Assembly (NCBI GenBank): GCA_947479645.1
Contig: CANKAJ010000035.1
Coordinates: forward strand, 1-39,181
Direction: 5' to 3'
DNA length: 39,181 bases
Source of the DNA: Betaproteobacteria bacterium
GTDB lineage: Bacteria > Pseudomonadota > Gammaproteobacteria > Burkholderiales > SG8-39
Shown here: positions 25,730 to 34,703 of the stretch, in pieces
How positions within the stretch are numbered: position 1 is the first letter of the stretch
Layout of the letters: each line of letters starts with the position of its first letter
Program-made: the position numbers and the translations under genes
The notes under the pieces: generated by a model
What the model was told of the DNA's origin: nothing
The model's input: the letters and a program-made list of their open reading frames with translations, nothing else
Database searches by the model: none

Positions 25730-27100
25730 TTAATCATTGAGCGTCCTGAGCAATCCCACCACGTCGCTGACACGCGACACGGCGATGACTTCGGTACCGG
25801 TAACTGCCTGCTTGGGCTGATTGGCCGCGGGGAGAAGTACGCGTGTGAAACCCAGTTTCGCTGCTTCACGCAAGCGATCCTGTCCGCGCGGTGCGGGGCG
25901 GATCTCGCCGGCCAGACCGACTTCACCAAATACAGCGAGCCTGGCCGGTAACGGGCGATTGGTCAATGACGACACAATCGCGAGCAGCACGGCCAGATCA
26001 GCCGCCGGTTCAGTGATGCGCACGCCACCGACCGCATTGACGAACACATCCTGGTCATAACAGGCGATGCCGGCATGCCGATGCAACACCGCCAGCAGCA
26101 TCGCCAGACGATTCTGTTCCAGTCCCACCGAGAGTCGCCGCGGATTGGGAGCATGCGCCGAGTCGACCAGCGCCTGTACCTCCACCAGCAGTGGACGCGT
26201 CCCCTCCTGAGTGATCAGCACGCATGAACCGGGCACGCCCCGCTCATGCGTTGACAGGAAAATGGCCGAAGGATTGCTGACCCCCTTCAGACCACGATCG
26301 GTCATGGCAAACACGCCCAGTTCATTCACCGCACCAAACCGATTCTTGAAGGCACGAATCAGACGAAAGCTCTGGTGCGTGTCGCCTTCGAAATAAAGCA
26401 CTGTGTCGACAATGTGCTCGAGTACGCGCGGACCGGCCAGCGCCCCTTCCTTGGTGACGTGGCCGACCAGCACGATGATGGTCCCGCTTTGCTTGGCGAA
26501 TCGCGTCAACTGCGCCGCACACTCCCGGACCTGGGCCACCGAGCCTGGCGCCGAGGTCAATGCCTCGGAATAGATCGTCTGGATGGAATCAATAACCGCT
26601 ATGGTGGGCCGCGCCGCATCGAGCGCAGCAATGATTTTTTCCAGCTGAATTTCGGCCAGTATTTCCAGCGACTCGGAACCCAGCGAAAGCCGTTGCGCGC
26701 GCAGCGCCAATTGCTCGGCAGACTCTTCTCCGGACACATACAACGCCTTCAGGCTCTGACTCATTGCAGCCAGTGATTGCAGCAGCAGCGTCGATTTTCC
26801 CACTCCGGGATCACCGCCGATCAGCACCACCTGTCCGGCAACCAGGCCACCGCCCAGCACACGGTCGAATTCGGCATTGCCAGTGGGCATGCGAGGTGCT
26901 TCCTTGGAGCGCACCTCGGATAGTTTTTGCACTTTCGATGCAACCGCAATACCGGCAAATCGATGCCGTGTACCCGGCGCCGCCTCCGCCACCGACTCGA
27001 CCAGGGTATTCCACGCGCCGCAGGCTGGACACTGGCCCTGCCATTTGGGCGAAGCACCGCCACATTCCGTGCAGGAGTAGATTGATTTGGCTTTGGCCAT
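25730..27100 (-). CDS. radA: DNA repair protein RadA (branch-migration ATPase)
   Basis: A 456-residue RecA-like ATPase that drives branch migration at recombination intermediates. The N-terminal C4 zinc finger is C10-x2-C13 and C24-x2-C27. Walker A is GDPGVGKST at 96-104, the RadA-specific KNRFG motif lies at 252-256, and the C-terminal Lon-protease-like domain (about 280-450) lacks the protease serine, as in all RadA proteins. Length is normal (E. coli 460). It is 73 bases after alr on the same strand, and alr-radA is a common pair in Betaproteobacteria. Confidence 0.97.
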   Translation of the reverse strand: MAKAKSIYSCTECGGASPKWQGQCPACGAWNTLVESVAEAAPGTRHRFAGIAVASKVQKLSEVRSKEAPRMPTGNAEFDRVLGGGLVAGQVVLIGGDPGVGKSTLLLQSLAAMSQSLKALYVSGEESAEQLALRAQRLSLGSESLEILAEIQLEKIIAALDAARPTIAVIDSIQTIYSEALTSAPGSVAQVRECAAQLTRFAKQSGTIIVLVGHVTKEGALAGPRVLEHIVDTVLYFEGDTHQSFRLIRAFKNRFGAVNELGVFAMTDRGLKGVSNPSAIFLSTHERGVPGSCVLITQEGTRPLLVEVQALVDSAHAPNPRRLSVGLEQNRLAMLLAVLHRHAGIACYDQDVFVNAVGGVRITEPAADLAVLLAIVSSLTNRPLPARLAVFGEVGLAGEIRPAPRGQDRLREAAKLGFTRVLLPAANQPKQAVTGTEVIAVSRVSDVVGLLRTLND

Positions 27101-27173
27101 CGCTTTTATGCTGAGCGCTTACGCGCTTACCTTTGAAACCTTGGCAAACTTGAACATTGTGGCAATCATTCGA

Positions 27174-28268
27174 TCACGCAATCACATTAACCGGCACACG
27201 GTCTGATAACGCACACAGCATTTCGTAGCTCACCGTCCCAGCAGCAGTCGCAACTTCGTCCGCCGACAATCCCTCGCCCCACAGTGTCACTTCGGTGCCA
27301 ACATCGGCTTCGGGCAAGGCAGTCACATCAACGAACAGCATGTCCATGGACACCCGCCCCACCGTGCGTGCACGCTGGCCGGCGACCAGGATGGGAGTAC
27401 CGCCAGAATTGCCTCCGGGAGCCTGGCGAGGATAGGCGTCGGCGTAGCCGACGGCAACGATGGCAATGCGCGCAGCCTGCACTGCAGTGAATGTACCTCC
27501 ATAACCAACGCGTTCACCTGGACGAACATGCTGAACTGCGATAATACGGCTCTTTAATGTCATCACCGGCCTTAACCCGAAATGCACCGAGGACAATGCC
27601 GCATCTTCGCCAAACGGGGTACAACCGTACAGCATGATACCGGGACGCACCCAGTCGGCATGCGTCTCGCGAAAATGAAGGATGGCAGCTGAGTTGGCAA
27701 AACTGCATGGCAGTCCCTTGCCAGCGCCTTCAATCAAGCCTTGCATCCGCGACATCTGCTCTGACACGCCTCGCGAACCATCCGCATCAGCGAAATGCGT
27801 CATCAACGTGATCCGTCCCACATTCGGGCTGGATCGCAAACGGCCCAATACCGCTTCCGCAGCGGACACAGAAAAACCGAGCCTGTTCATGCCGGTGTTG
27901 ATCTTGAAGTACACATCAATCGGTAAATCCAACTGCACGCGCTCCAGCATTTCAATCTGATCGATCGAATGCACCACCGCCGTCAGGCTCAAACGGGAAA
28001 ACTCGAGCAGTTCTTTCGTTGAAAAAAAACCTTCGAGCAGCAAAATGGGCAATGGCACACCGCGCTCGCGCAATTGCATCGCAGCATCCAGTTCCAATAA
28101 AGCCAGACCATCGACAGAACCCAGAGCCGGCAGCACACGCATCAGCCCGTGACCGTACGCATCCGCCTTGACCACCGCCCAGATACGCGCACCACGGACC
28201 TGCCGACGCACCACTTCGACGTTACTGGCGAGCGCCTGGAGATTGATGGTGGCAGTTATGGGACGCAT
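27174..28268 (-). CDS. alr: Alanine racemase
   Basis: A 364-residue PLP enzyme that interconverts L- and D-alanine, supplying D-alanine for peptidoglycan. The PLP-binding lysine is K34 in AVVKADAYGHG, the second catalytic residue is Y256 in RVGYGGTF, and the barrel segments INTGMNRLGF and WVRPGIMLYG are conserved. ATG 28268 (MRPITATINLQAL) fits the family; an upstream in-frame TTG at 28319 would add 17 residues and is less likely. It is transcribed with radA downstream. Confidence 0.97.
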   Translation of the reverse strand: MRPITATINLQALASNVEVVRRQVRGARIWAVVKADAYGHGLMRVLPALGSVDGLALLELDAAMQLRERGVPLPILLLEGFFSTKELLEFSRLSLTAVVHSIDQIEMLERVQLDLPIDVYFKINTGMNRLGFSVSAAEAVLGRLRSSPNVGRITLMTHFADADGSRGVSEQMSRMQGLIEGAGKGLPCSFANSAAILHFRETHADWVRPGIMLYGCTPFGEDAALSSVHFGLRPVMTLKSRIIAVQHVRPGERVGYGGTFTAVQAARIAIVAVGYADAYPRQAPGGNSGGTPILVAGQRARTVGRVSMDMLFVDVTALPEADVGTEVTLWGEGLSADEVATAAGTVSYEMLCALSDRVPVNVIA

Positions 28269-28576
28269 TGGGACAACGACTTCATGCAGATCGTAAAGGC
28301 TTCGAGGGGGTATTTGCAAAAAACGCCATTTTCAAACTGAAAATCATCCGCGATTTGACCACAACTCAACGGCACGGGCCAGTTTGTTGGTGCCTTGAAT
28401 ACTCCTGCGTTCAAGCAGCATGCATACGCCGCATCAGGAACGGAAATTTGCGATGCCCAGATGTGATGTGTAAATACCACCAATAATGGTATAAAGCAGT
28501 CTATTGCAATAAGCAGGCGCTGCATTATTTCAACTCATTTCCCATCCGCTGGGTCATCCGCAGGAATTCGACGCGC
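28269..28576. other. Divergent intergenic region between alr and lplT
   Basis: A 308-base gap that must hold the promoters of alr (minus) and lplT (plus). Box-like stretches such as TTGCAA at 28504 and CATTAT at 28523 are too close together (13 bases) to count. No gene, repeat or hairpin can be supported. Confidence 0.5.
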
Positions 28577-29893
28577 ATGAAACGCGGTTTCTACACCATC
28601 ATGGCAGCGCAGTTTTTTTCGTCGCTTGCCGACAATGCGCTTCTCATCGCATCCATCGCGCTGCTCGCCGATCTGGGCGGCCCGGCCTGGATGACGCCAT
28701 TGCTGAAATTTTTCTTCACCGCATCCTATGTGGTGCTGGCTCCCTTTGTCGGCGCATTTGCCGATGCCCTGCCCAAGGGCAAGGTCATGTTCGTGACCAA
28801 CATGATGAAGATCTCCGGCTGCATCATGATGTTTTTCTACGAATACCTCAGCATCCCGGGCATGCCGATTTACTCCACAGTCATTGTCGCCTACGCCATT
28901 GTGGGCTTGGGAGCCGCCGCGTATTCACCCGCAAAATATGGCATCCTGACCGAACTGCTTCCGCCCAACCAACTGGTAGTCGCCAATGGATGGATCGAGG
29001 GTCTCACTGTCGCGTCGATAATCCTGGGGACTGTCCTCGGCGGCGCGCTGATCAGTCCGCGCATTTCTTCCCTGTTATTGTCGGTAGACTTCCCGATCTT
29101 CAACACGGGCGTGGACACCCCGGCTGAGGCGGCCATTATGGTTATTGCCGTTTTTTACATCACCGCTGCAATCTTCAACACCTACATTCCCGACACCGGC
29201 GCACGCTATCGCCGCCAGCCTCGCAACCCGATAACCTTGAGCAGAGATTTCATCAACTGCCTGTTCATCCTGTGGAAGGACAAGCTCGGTCAGATATCCC
29301 TGGCAGTGACCACGCTGTTCTGGGGAGCAGGGGCAACACTGCAGTTCATCGTATTGCGCTGGGCCGACAGCCATCTCGGAATGCGCCTGGACAAAGCCGC
29401 TGTGCTGCAGGGCATCACTGCGGTCGGCGTCGCCCTCGGTGCCGTGCTCGCTGCGCGATTCGTCCCCCTGAGGAAGTCGCTCTCGGTGTTGCCCGCCGGT
29501 GCCATCATGGGTACGGCGGTCATGTCCATCATCCTGGTCAGCTGGATGCCGCTGGTGTACACCATACTGGTTGCAATTGGCATGCTGGCCGGCTTTTTTG
29601 TGGTCCCGATGAACGCGCTGCTGCAGCATCGAGGCCACGTCCTGCTGTCAGCCGGACACTCCATCGCCGTGCAGAATTTCAATGAGAATATGTCCATACT
29701 GATCATGCTGGCGCTCTACTCGGCGATGATCGGAGCCAATATTCACATCGACTTCATCATTATTGGTTTTGGCGCCACTGTGTCGCTGACCATGCTGGCC
29801 ATAATCCGGTGGCACAAGCGCAATCAGGCGCATGCTGACTCCCTGCATCTCATTGGTCTGCACAAGAGCGAATCCGCACCTGGCAGTCATTGA
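28577..29893 (+). CDS. lplT: Lysophospholipid transporter LplT (MFS)
   Basis: A 438-residue, 12-segment major facilitator protein of the inner membrane that flips lysophospholipids inward for re-acylation. The N-terminus (MKRGFYTIMAAQFFSSLADNALLIASIALL) and the FADALPKGKVMFVTNMMKI loop are characteristic of LplT, and APFVGAFADALPKGKV is the motif-A equivalent. In many bacteria lplT is next to or fused with the acyltransferase gene aas; here no aas is adjacent, so it must act with an enzyme encoded elsewhere. It is convergent with the SDR gene, with 106 bases between and no clear terminator. Confidence 0.92.
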   Translation: MKRGFYTIMAAQFFSSLADNALLIASIALLADLGGPAWMTPLLKFFFTASYVVLAPFVGAFADALPKGKVMFVTNMMKISGCIMMFFYEYLSIPGMPIYSTVIVAYAIVGLGAAAYSPAKYGILTELLPPNQLVVANGWIEGLTVASIILGTVLGGALISPRISSLLLSVDFPIFNTGVDTPAEAAIMVIAVFYITAAIFNTYIPDTGARYRRQPRNPITLSRDFINCLFILWKDKLGQISLAVTTLFWGAGATLQFIVLRWADSHLGMRLDKAAVLQGITAVGVALGAVLAARFVPLRKSLSVLPAGAIMGTAVMSIILVSWMPLVYTILVAIGMLAGFFVVPMNALLQHRGHVLLSAGHSIAVQNFNENMSILIMLALYSAMIGANIHIDFIIIGFGATVSLTMLAIIRWHKRNQAHADSLHLIGLHKSESAPGSH

Positions 29894-29999
29894 GCCGGAC
29901 AGTCGGCCATAGCCGCGACCCGCTCACTTCGAGACGGCACCGAATAGTCGCCCCCGGGCAACAGGCGCAATGCCTTTCCGCTATCGCTCCTTTGCGCCG

Positions 30000-30791
30000 T
30001 TATGCAATACCCGCACCGCCATCAATACACCAGGTCTGGCCGGTGACGAACGCAGACGCATCCGAAGCAAGATACAGCGCCAGCAGACCTGCTTCGCGCA
30101 AGCTTCCAGGGCGCCCCAGCGGGACCTGGGCGGCAACGCGGGTGCAGACCTGCTTGTAATACTCAGGGGTCTGCTGCGATTCGTCCGGAAATGATCCAGG
30201 CGCAATGGAATTCACGCGTACCCGATAGGGCGCCCATTCCAGCGCCAGGGCTTCGGTAAAACTGATTACCCCGCCCTTGGCTGCAATGTAGGCAGCACCG
30301 GCTACGCCACCGCGAAATGCCGCGATGCTGGTCGAGATATTGATAACAGAGCCGCGCCGGCGTTCCAGAAAATACGTGCCAAAGGCCCGGCAGGCGGCGA
30401 AGGCCTGAGTGAGATTGACGCCGACAATGGTTTGCCAATCCTGCTCGGACATGCCGGTTTCATTCTGATCAGGCCTTGCGACTATCGGCTTGTTGATGGA
30501 ATCGCCAACGCAATTCACCAGCACATCGAGCGGACCGAACGATGCGTGAAGGTCACGGGCAAGGCGTTCCATATCGGAACAACTGGCTGCATCCACTGCG
30601 AACGCAGCGGCCTTGCCGCCCATGGCAATGATTTCGTCGGCTGCGACACTGGCACTCTTGAGATTCAAGGATGCGATGGCCACTTCGGCGCCAGCCTCTG
30701 CAAGCACCAGGGCGATGCCCTTGCCGAGACCACGGGAACCGCCAACGACCAGCATCTTGCGATTGGTTATATCGTACTCAGGTAAGATCAT
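30000..30791 (-). CDS. SDR-family NAD(P)-dependent oxidoreductase
   Basis: A 263-residue classical short-chain dehydrogenase/reductase. The coenzyme motif is GGSRGLG at 17-23, NCVG (about 93-96) is the NNAG equivalent, and the catalytic residues are S155 in NISTSI and Y168/K172 in YIAAK. The C-terminus FVTGQTWCIDGGAGI is typical. It would oxidise a hydroxyl or reduce a carbonyl group; the substrate is not predictable. ATG 30791 was chosen over an in-frame TTG at 30797. It is the last gene of a minus-strand set with a flavin reductase-like gene, an MmgE/PrpD gene and a Bug gene, suggesting a catabolic pathway. Confidence 0.9.
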   Translation of the reverse strand: MILPEYDITNRKMLVVGGSRGLGKGIALVLAEAGAEVAIASLNLKSASVAADEIIAMGGKAAAFAVDAASCSDMERLARDLHASFGPLDVLVNCVGDSINKPIVARPDQNETGMSEQDWQTIVGVNLTQAFAACRAFGTYFLERRRGSVINISTSIAAFRGGVAGAAYIAAKGGVISFTEALALEWAPYRVRVNSIAPGSFPDESQQTPEYYKQVCTRVAAQVPLGRPGSLREAGLLALYLASDASAFVTGQTWCIDGGAGIA

Positions 30792-30835
30792 CTGCAATTG
30801 TCCCGATAGTCATTGCGCCAGATTGATAAGATGCT

Positions 30836-31483
30836 TCAGGCAGGCTTCTTTCCGGGCGGGACTGGCAGTCGCTCCATTGGAAAGCGGTCGGTGATGCGGG
30901 TGTAGCCATCATATCCGGCCAGCCTGCCCAGCGGATTGAGCAGCCCCGCATTGACATGGTAACGCCCGTTGACCAACCCCTTGCGATAGTGGAACTGCAC
31001 GACCTCGCCGATCACCATGTCGTAGGGTCTGCGTCCCAACGGCACGATTTGCAGCAGTTTGCATTCCATCTGCACCGGGCAATCGATCAACCGCGGGGGA
31101 CGCACCTTTAAAGAAGGCGCCGTGCGCAGGCCAGCCTCGATGATTTCATTGACTTCGCCGGCATACTCGATGGCGCAGATGTTCATTTTTTCCTTCAGCG
31201 GATCGTCCACGATATGCACCACAAATTCCCCCATCGCGCGGATGTTGCGAATGGTGTCCTTGAGTACGCCGTCCCTGGAACTGGCCGAAAACGCGATGAT
31301 TGGCGGATCGATGCCAAACGTATTGAAGAAACTGAAAGGCGCGGCATTGGGCCCATCCGGACCGAGCGTTGACACCAGGGCGATGGGACGTGGCACCACC
31401 GAACCAACCATAAGCTTGTACTGCTCATCATGATCGAGTTCGTTCGGATCGAATGCGACGCTTTCATCGGCATCTGACTGCAT
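30836..31483 (-). CDS. Flavin reductase-like / FMN-binding domain protein
   Basis: A 215-residue protein of the flavin reductase-like (flavoredoxin) family, with the FMN-binding start MVGSVVPRPIALVSTLGPDGPNAAPFSFFN and the following DPPIIAFSAS and DTIRNIRAMGEFVVHIV blocks. Such proteins bind FMN and either supply reduced flavin to a monooxygenase or act as oxidoreductases. ATG 31483 has AAAGG eight bases ahead; the longer TTG start at 31504 is unlikely. It sits 44 bases before the SDR gene on the same strand. No oxygenase gene is present nearby, so its partner is not known. Confidence 0.88.
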   Translation of the reverse strand: MQSDADESVAFDPNELDHDEQYKLMVGSVVPRPIALVSTLGPDGPNAAPFSFFNTFGIDPPIIAFSASSRDGVLKDTIRNIRAMGEFVVHIVDDPLKEKMNICAIEYAGEVNEIIEAGLRTAPSLKVRPPRLIDCPVQMECKLLQIVPLGRRPYDMVIGEVVQFHYRKGLVNGRYHVNAGLLNPLGRLAGYDGYTRITDRFPMERLPVPPGKKPA

Positions 31484-31553
31484 GAATTTACCTTTCTGAG
31501 TCAATTCTGGAGTGAGCGGCCGGGGAAATCCCCCTGGTGGCGATCAATGCGAA

Positions 31554-32903
31554 CTATGCTTTTCTGGTAAGCACGTTAATCAATTGCCTGACATCCTTTT
31601 TGTCCAGGCGCTCCATATCAGCCACAGCATCGGCTACAAATTTTTTCTGCGCCTCCGGCAGAACGGTGCCGACAAATTTATGGAACAAGGCCTTGACGTC
31701 ATCTAGTGTCAGCGGTTCCTTCAGTGTGCCGGTCGGGTAGGCACGCTCACTGAAGAACTCTCTTCCATCATTCAGTCTGACTTCAAGACGGGCTGGCGTA
31801 TCCAGCGGCAGGCGTGCGACCCATTCCGGATGAACAATCACTTTTACTTTTGCCCGCCCGGCCTTGTACACCGGATCGTCGATGCGCTCTTCGGCAATGT
31901 GCTTGTAATTGACATCGCGATCCATGGCAATCGACGTCAGCGTGTGTTGAAAGCTGAACTGCAAGTCACCGATGGACTTCGGATCAGGACGGTTGCAAAT
32001 CTCCTGAGCGCCGGTGGCCACATGTGCCGTGATGCTGTTTATCTGCTCATGGCGGATGTCCTCTTTCTTGAGAATGTCGAGCAATCCGTCCAGATAGCGA
32101 TGATTGTAGAAACAGCAGGCGTACTTCTTGATCCAGATTTCACGGAACTGCCACTCATCACCCAGTCCCCCGAGCAGTTCCTCGGCGCTCACCCGGTCCT
32201 TGCCCAGCAGATTGGTGAGGTAGAGCACCAGGTCAGGGTTGCTGCTCATGCCAAGCGCCGCGGATTGTGCCGCGATAAGGCCGTGCAGCGTTTGCATGCT
32301 CGTTTCGAAATAATGGGCATCCGTGCCGAAATTGATATAACTGATCGGCGTGCCCGACATTGCCAATCCGAAACTGGATGCTGTTTGTGTCGCGTTCAAT
32401 TTCATCGCACGGGCAGCGAGCGCCGCTGGCCCGACCGACGGGGGAACAATTGACAACCCCATGTGCCCCTGCGGGTAGAACTGACAGGTCCGTGCCATAA
32501 CTTCCAATCCGACTGCCGATGCTTCCAGCATCTCGGCACCGGATAGTGACAGTTTTTCGGCTAGGGGGAACAACATCGGAAACGTGGTTATGTCCCAGCA
32601 AGTGCCAGTATTCAGGCGATCATCTTCCAGCTCCGACTGATGGGCAAAAAAAGCGTTGGCAAACACTGCTTTCCACAATGACGCCTTGAAATCACAGCCG
32701 ACGAGGCCGATTTCGGAACCATCCGGATCCGCCTTGACGAAGGCGGCTGTCTTTTTCCCTGAAGGCATGGCCGAACCGGCCAGCATACCGGCGACAGTCT
32801 TGAGTGCCAGCTGCTTCGCCGAAACGATTGCCCCCGGGGTCATATCCGCAACCCCGGTATTGACGGTAAATTCGGCCAGACGTGTCGCGACTTCCAGGCT
32901 CAT
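31554..32903 (-). CDS. MmgE/PrpD family protein
   Basis: A 449-residue member of the MmgE/PrpD family, which includes 2-methylcitrate dehydratase (PrpD), cis-aconitate decarboxylase and iminodisuccinate epimerase. It shows a long helical N-terminal domain and a C-terminal lid with EERIDDPVYKAGRAKVKVIVHPEW and ARLEVRLNDGREF. The sequence FNYINFG-like region here reads GTPISYINFGTDAHYFETSMQ, where typical members have a glycine/lysine-rich substrate loop. The exact reaction (dehydration, epimerisation or decarboxylation of a small polycarboxylate) cannot be assigned. A strong AAGGAG site precedes ATG 32903. The Bug gene upstream could import the carboxylate substrate. Confidence 0.88.
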   Translation of the reverse strand: MSLEVATRLAEFTVNTGVADMTPGAIVSAKQLALKTVAGMLAGSAMPSGKKTAAFVKADPDGSEIGLVGCDFKASLWKAVFANAFFAHQSELEDDRLNTGTCWDITTFPMLFPLAEKLSLSGAEMLEASAVGLEVMARTCQFYPQGHMGLSIVPPSVGPAALAARAMKLNATQTASSFGLAMSGTPISYINFGTDAHYFETSMQTLHGLIAAQSAALGMSSNPDLVLYLTNLLGKDRVSAEELLGGLGDEWQFREIWIKKYACCFYNHRYLDGLLDILKKEDIRHEQINSITAHVATGAQEICNRPDPKSIGDLQFSFQHTLTSIAMDRDVNYKHIAEERIDDPVYKAGRAKVKVIVHPEWVARLPLDTPARLEVRLNDGREFFSERAYPTGTLKEPLTLDDVKALFHKFVGTVLPEAQKKFVADAVADMERLDKKDVRQLINVLTRKA

Positions 32904-33011
32904 TTCAACTCCTTGGCATTTGATTGAAAGCGTTTGTTTTTCGCGCTTCTAGGCAGTAGTGGCTGCGCCTGCCGCGCGGAATGAAAACTTTTCGGTGATA
33001 TTGAACTGCGA

Positions 33012-33995
33012 CTAGTTCGGCGTGATTCCGGCGTCACGCACGACACGCCCCCACAACTCCACTTCGCGCTTGATCAATGCACCGAATTCGGCAGGCGTGA
33101 AATACGCGGTATCCGCACCCATGGTGACCAGACGGGCCTTCACATCCGGATTCTGCTGTGTCAGATGAACAGCTTCATTGATCTTGCCAATGACAACGGA
33201 CGGCGTGCCTGCCGCGGCCACAATCCCGTACCAGAGCGTCGACTCATAACCGGGCAAGCCGCTCTCTGCCACTGTTGGCACGTTCGGCACCACCGCAGAA
33301 CGCTTGGGCGTCGCCAGCGCGAGCATGCGCACGCGACCTGCTTTGACCTGGGGCAGCACCTCGACGAGGTTGTTGAAGTAGAGTTGCACCACGCCGCCCA
33401 TCAGATCGATCATCGCTGGACCGCCGCCCTTGTAGGGCACATGTGTCAACTGCAATCCCGCCATCTGGGCAAAGCGCTCCATGGCCAGGTGCGTCGATGT
33501 CGCAGTTCCGGACGATGCGTAATTGAACTTGCCCGGCTGCGATTTGATCAGCGCTATGAGTTCAGCGACGTTGTTGGCTTTGACTGAAGGGTGCACGATC
33601 AGGGCATTGGGCACATCAACGAAGTAGGCGACCGGAACAAAATCCTTGACCGGGTCGTAGCTGATTTTCTTGTAGATAGCATGGTTGATGGTCAACATGC
33701 TGGCATAAGTCATGAGGAGCGTATAGCCATCGGCAGGCGCTGCCAGCACGGCATCGGCGCCAATCATTCCGCTGGCGCCGGCACGGAAGTCCACAATCAC
33801 CGGCTGCCCCAGGTGCTTGGTAATGCCGTCAGCAACCATTCGGCCAAGAACGTCGGTGCCGCCTCCTGCCGCGGCCGGCACCACCAGACGAATTGGTTTG
33901 TTCGGATATTCCTGCGCTGCTGCATTCATTGAATTGAAAATGAACGCCAAGGTCGCCGCAGCCAGTACGCGGCGAAAAGTACGGGATAGCTCCAT
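33012..33995 (-). CDS. Bug/TctC-family periplasmic binding protein
   Basis: A 327-residue binding protein, a more canonical Bug member than the tandem trio: EYPNKPIRLVVPAAAGGGTDVLGR, GQPVIVDFRAGASG, APADGYTLLMTY, THVPYKGGGPAMIDLMGG and VPTVAESGLPGYE are all present. The signal peptide ends at NAAAQ. ATG 33995 has GGAGG eight bases ahead, which lies inside the only other candidate start (ATG 34010), so 33995 is favoured. It is the first gene of the probable operon with MmgE/PrpD, flavin reductase-like and SDR genes and likely binds that pathway's substrate. Confidence 0.94.
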   Translation of the reverse strand: MELSRTFRRVLAAATLAFIFNSMNAAAQEYPNKPIRLVVPAAAGGGTDVLGRMVADGITKHLGQPVIVDFRAGASGMIGADAVLAAPADGYTLLMTYASMLTINHAIYKKISYDPVKDFVPVAYFVDVPNALIVHPSVKANNVAELIALIKSQPGKFNYASSGTATSTHLAMERFAQMAGLQLTHVPYKGGGPAMIDLMGGVVQLYFNNLVEVLPQVKAGRVRMLALATPKRSAVVPNVPTVAESGLPGYESTLWYGIVAAAGTPSVVIGKINEAVHLTQQNPDVKARLVTMGADTAYFTPAEFGALIKREVELWGRVVRDAGITPN

Positions 33996-34196
33996 TGTTA
34001 TTGCCTCCATTTAGCGCACTGCTGACAACTGCATTCGCGGAATGCCGACTTGGCTGCCGGATTACCTTGCGGCCTGTACGGTCTGTCAGGCGCGGCGCAA
34101 ACTCACCCTGCCCCGCAAATCCGACTATCGAATTATAAGTTCAGGATTTGAACCGGGTTCTGCTCTACGGCTTTTACGCAAAATCAAGGCACAACC

Positions 34197-34703
34197 TCAT
34201 AGAACAACAGGTTCATCCGGCAACTCATTGGGATTGTCACCCGCAGCCGGAAAGTGCGCAACCAGCAAGTCGCTGACGGCTTCCAGCGCGATCAAAGCGC
34301 CCTCTTCGTAAGCACTCCTTGAAAAGCAGCGCTGCATCTCGCCGCAGATCGTCTCCCAGGCCGTCGCCCCTACTTTGGCATGAATGCCACGGTCTGCAAC
34401 GATTTCCACCCTGCGCTCGGCAAGCAGCACATAGATCAGCACGCCGTTATTTTGCGCGGTATCCCATACCCGCAGCGAACTGAATACGTCGACCGCACGC
34501 AGGCGGGCATCCGGGTTGCGCAACGCAGACCAGGGCGCCAGACCGCCTTCTACGGCGAATCGAAGTTCGCCGGAGTGACGCTGCTCCTGCCGTGCAATGG
34601 TGTCGGCGATGCGCCGCAATACGGCTTGCGGAAAAGCCCGCCTGAGCGTCCAGTCCTCGCACCACAAGTGCCGCAATACCCGGCTGATGGACAATTTACC
34701 CAT
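34197..34703 (-). CDS. TPM-domain protein without export signal
   Basis: A 168-residue protein of the TPM family, here without signal peptide or membrane segment: LWCEDWTLRRAFPQAVLRRIADTIARQEQRHSGELRFAVEGGLA, then RVWDTAQNNGVLIYVLLAERRVEIVADRGIHAKVG and a helical end. Its ATG overlaps the stop of the preceding TPM gene by one base (TGATG), implying coupled translation. TPM domains are associated with membrane-linked, poorly defined functions (phosphatase-like in plants). It is the last gene of the lemA-TPM-TPM unit. Start GTG 34706 is also possible. Confidence 0.88.
   Translation of the reverse strand: MGKLSISRVLRHLWCEDWTLRRAFPQAVLRRIADTIARQEQRHSGELRFAVEGGLAPWSALRNPDARLRAVDVFSSLRVWDTAQNNGVLIYVLLAERRVEIVADRGIHAKVGATAWETICGEMQRCFSRSAYEEGALIALEAVSDLLVAHFPAAGDNPNELPDEPVVL

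Noticed and set aside
34141..34175. tRNA-like pieces on the minus strand (GTAGAGC and GGTTCAAATCC)
   Set aside because: They resemble D-arm and T-loop sequences, but no acceptor stem, anticodon arm or proper T-stem can be formed; probably chance, or at most a decayed fragment.
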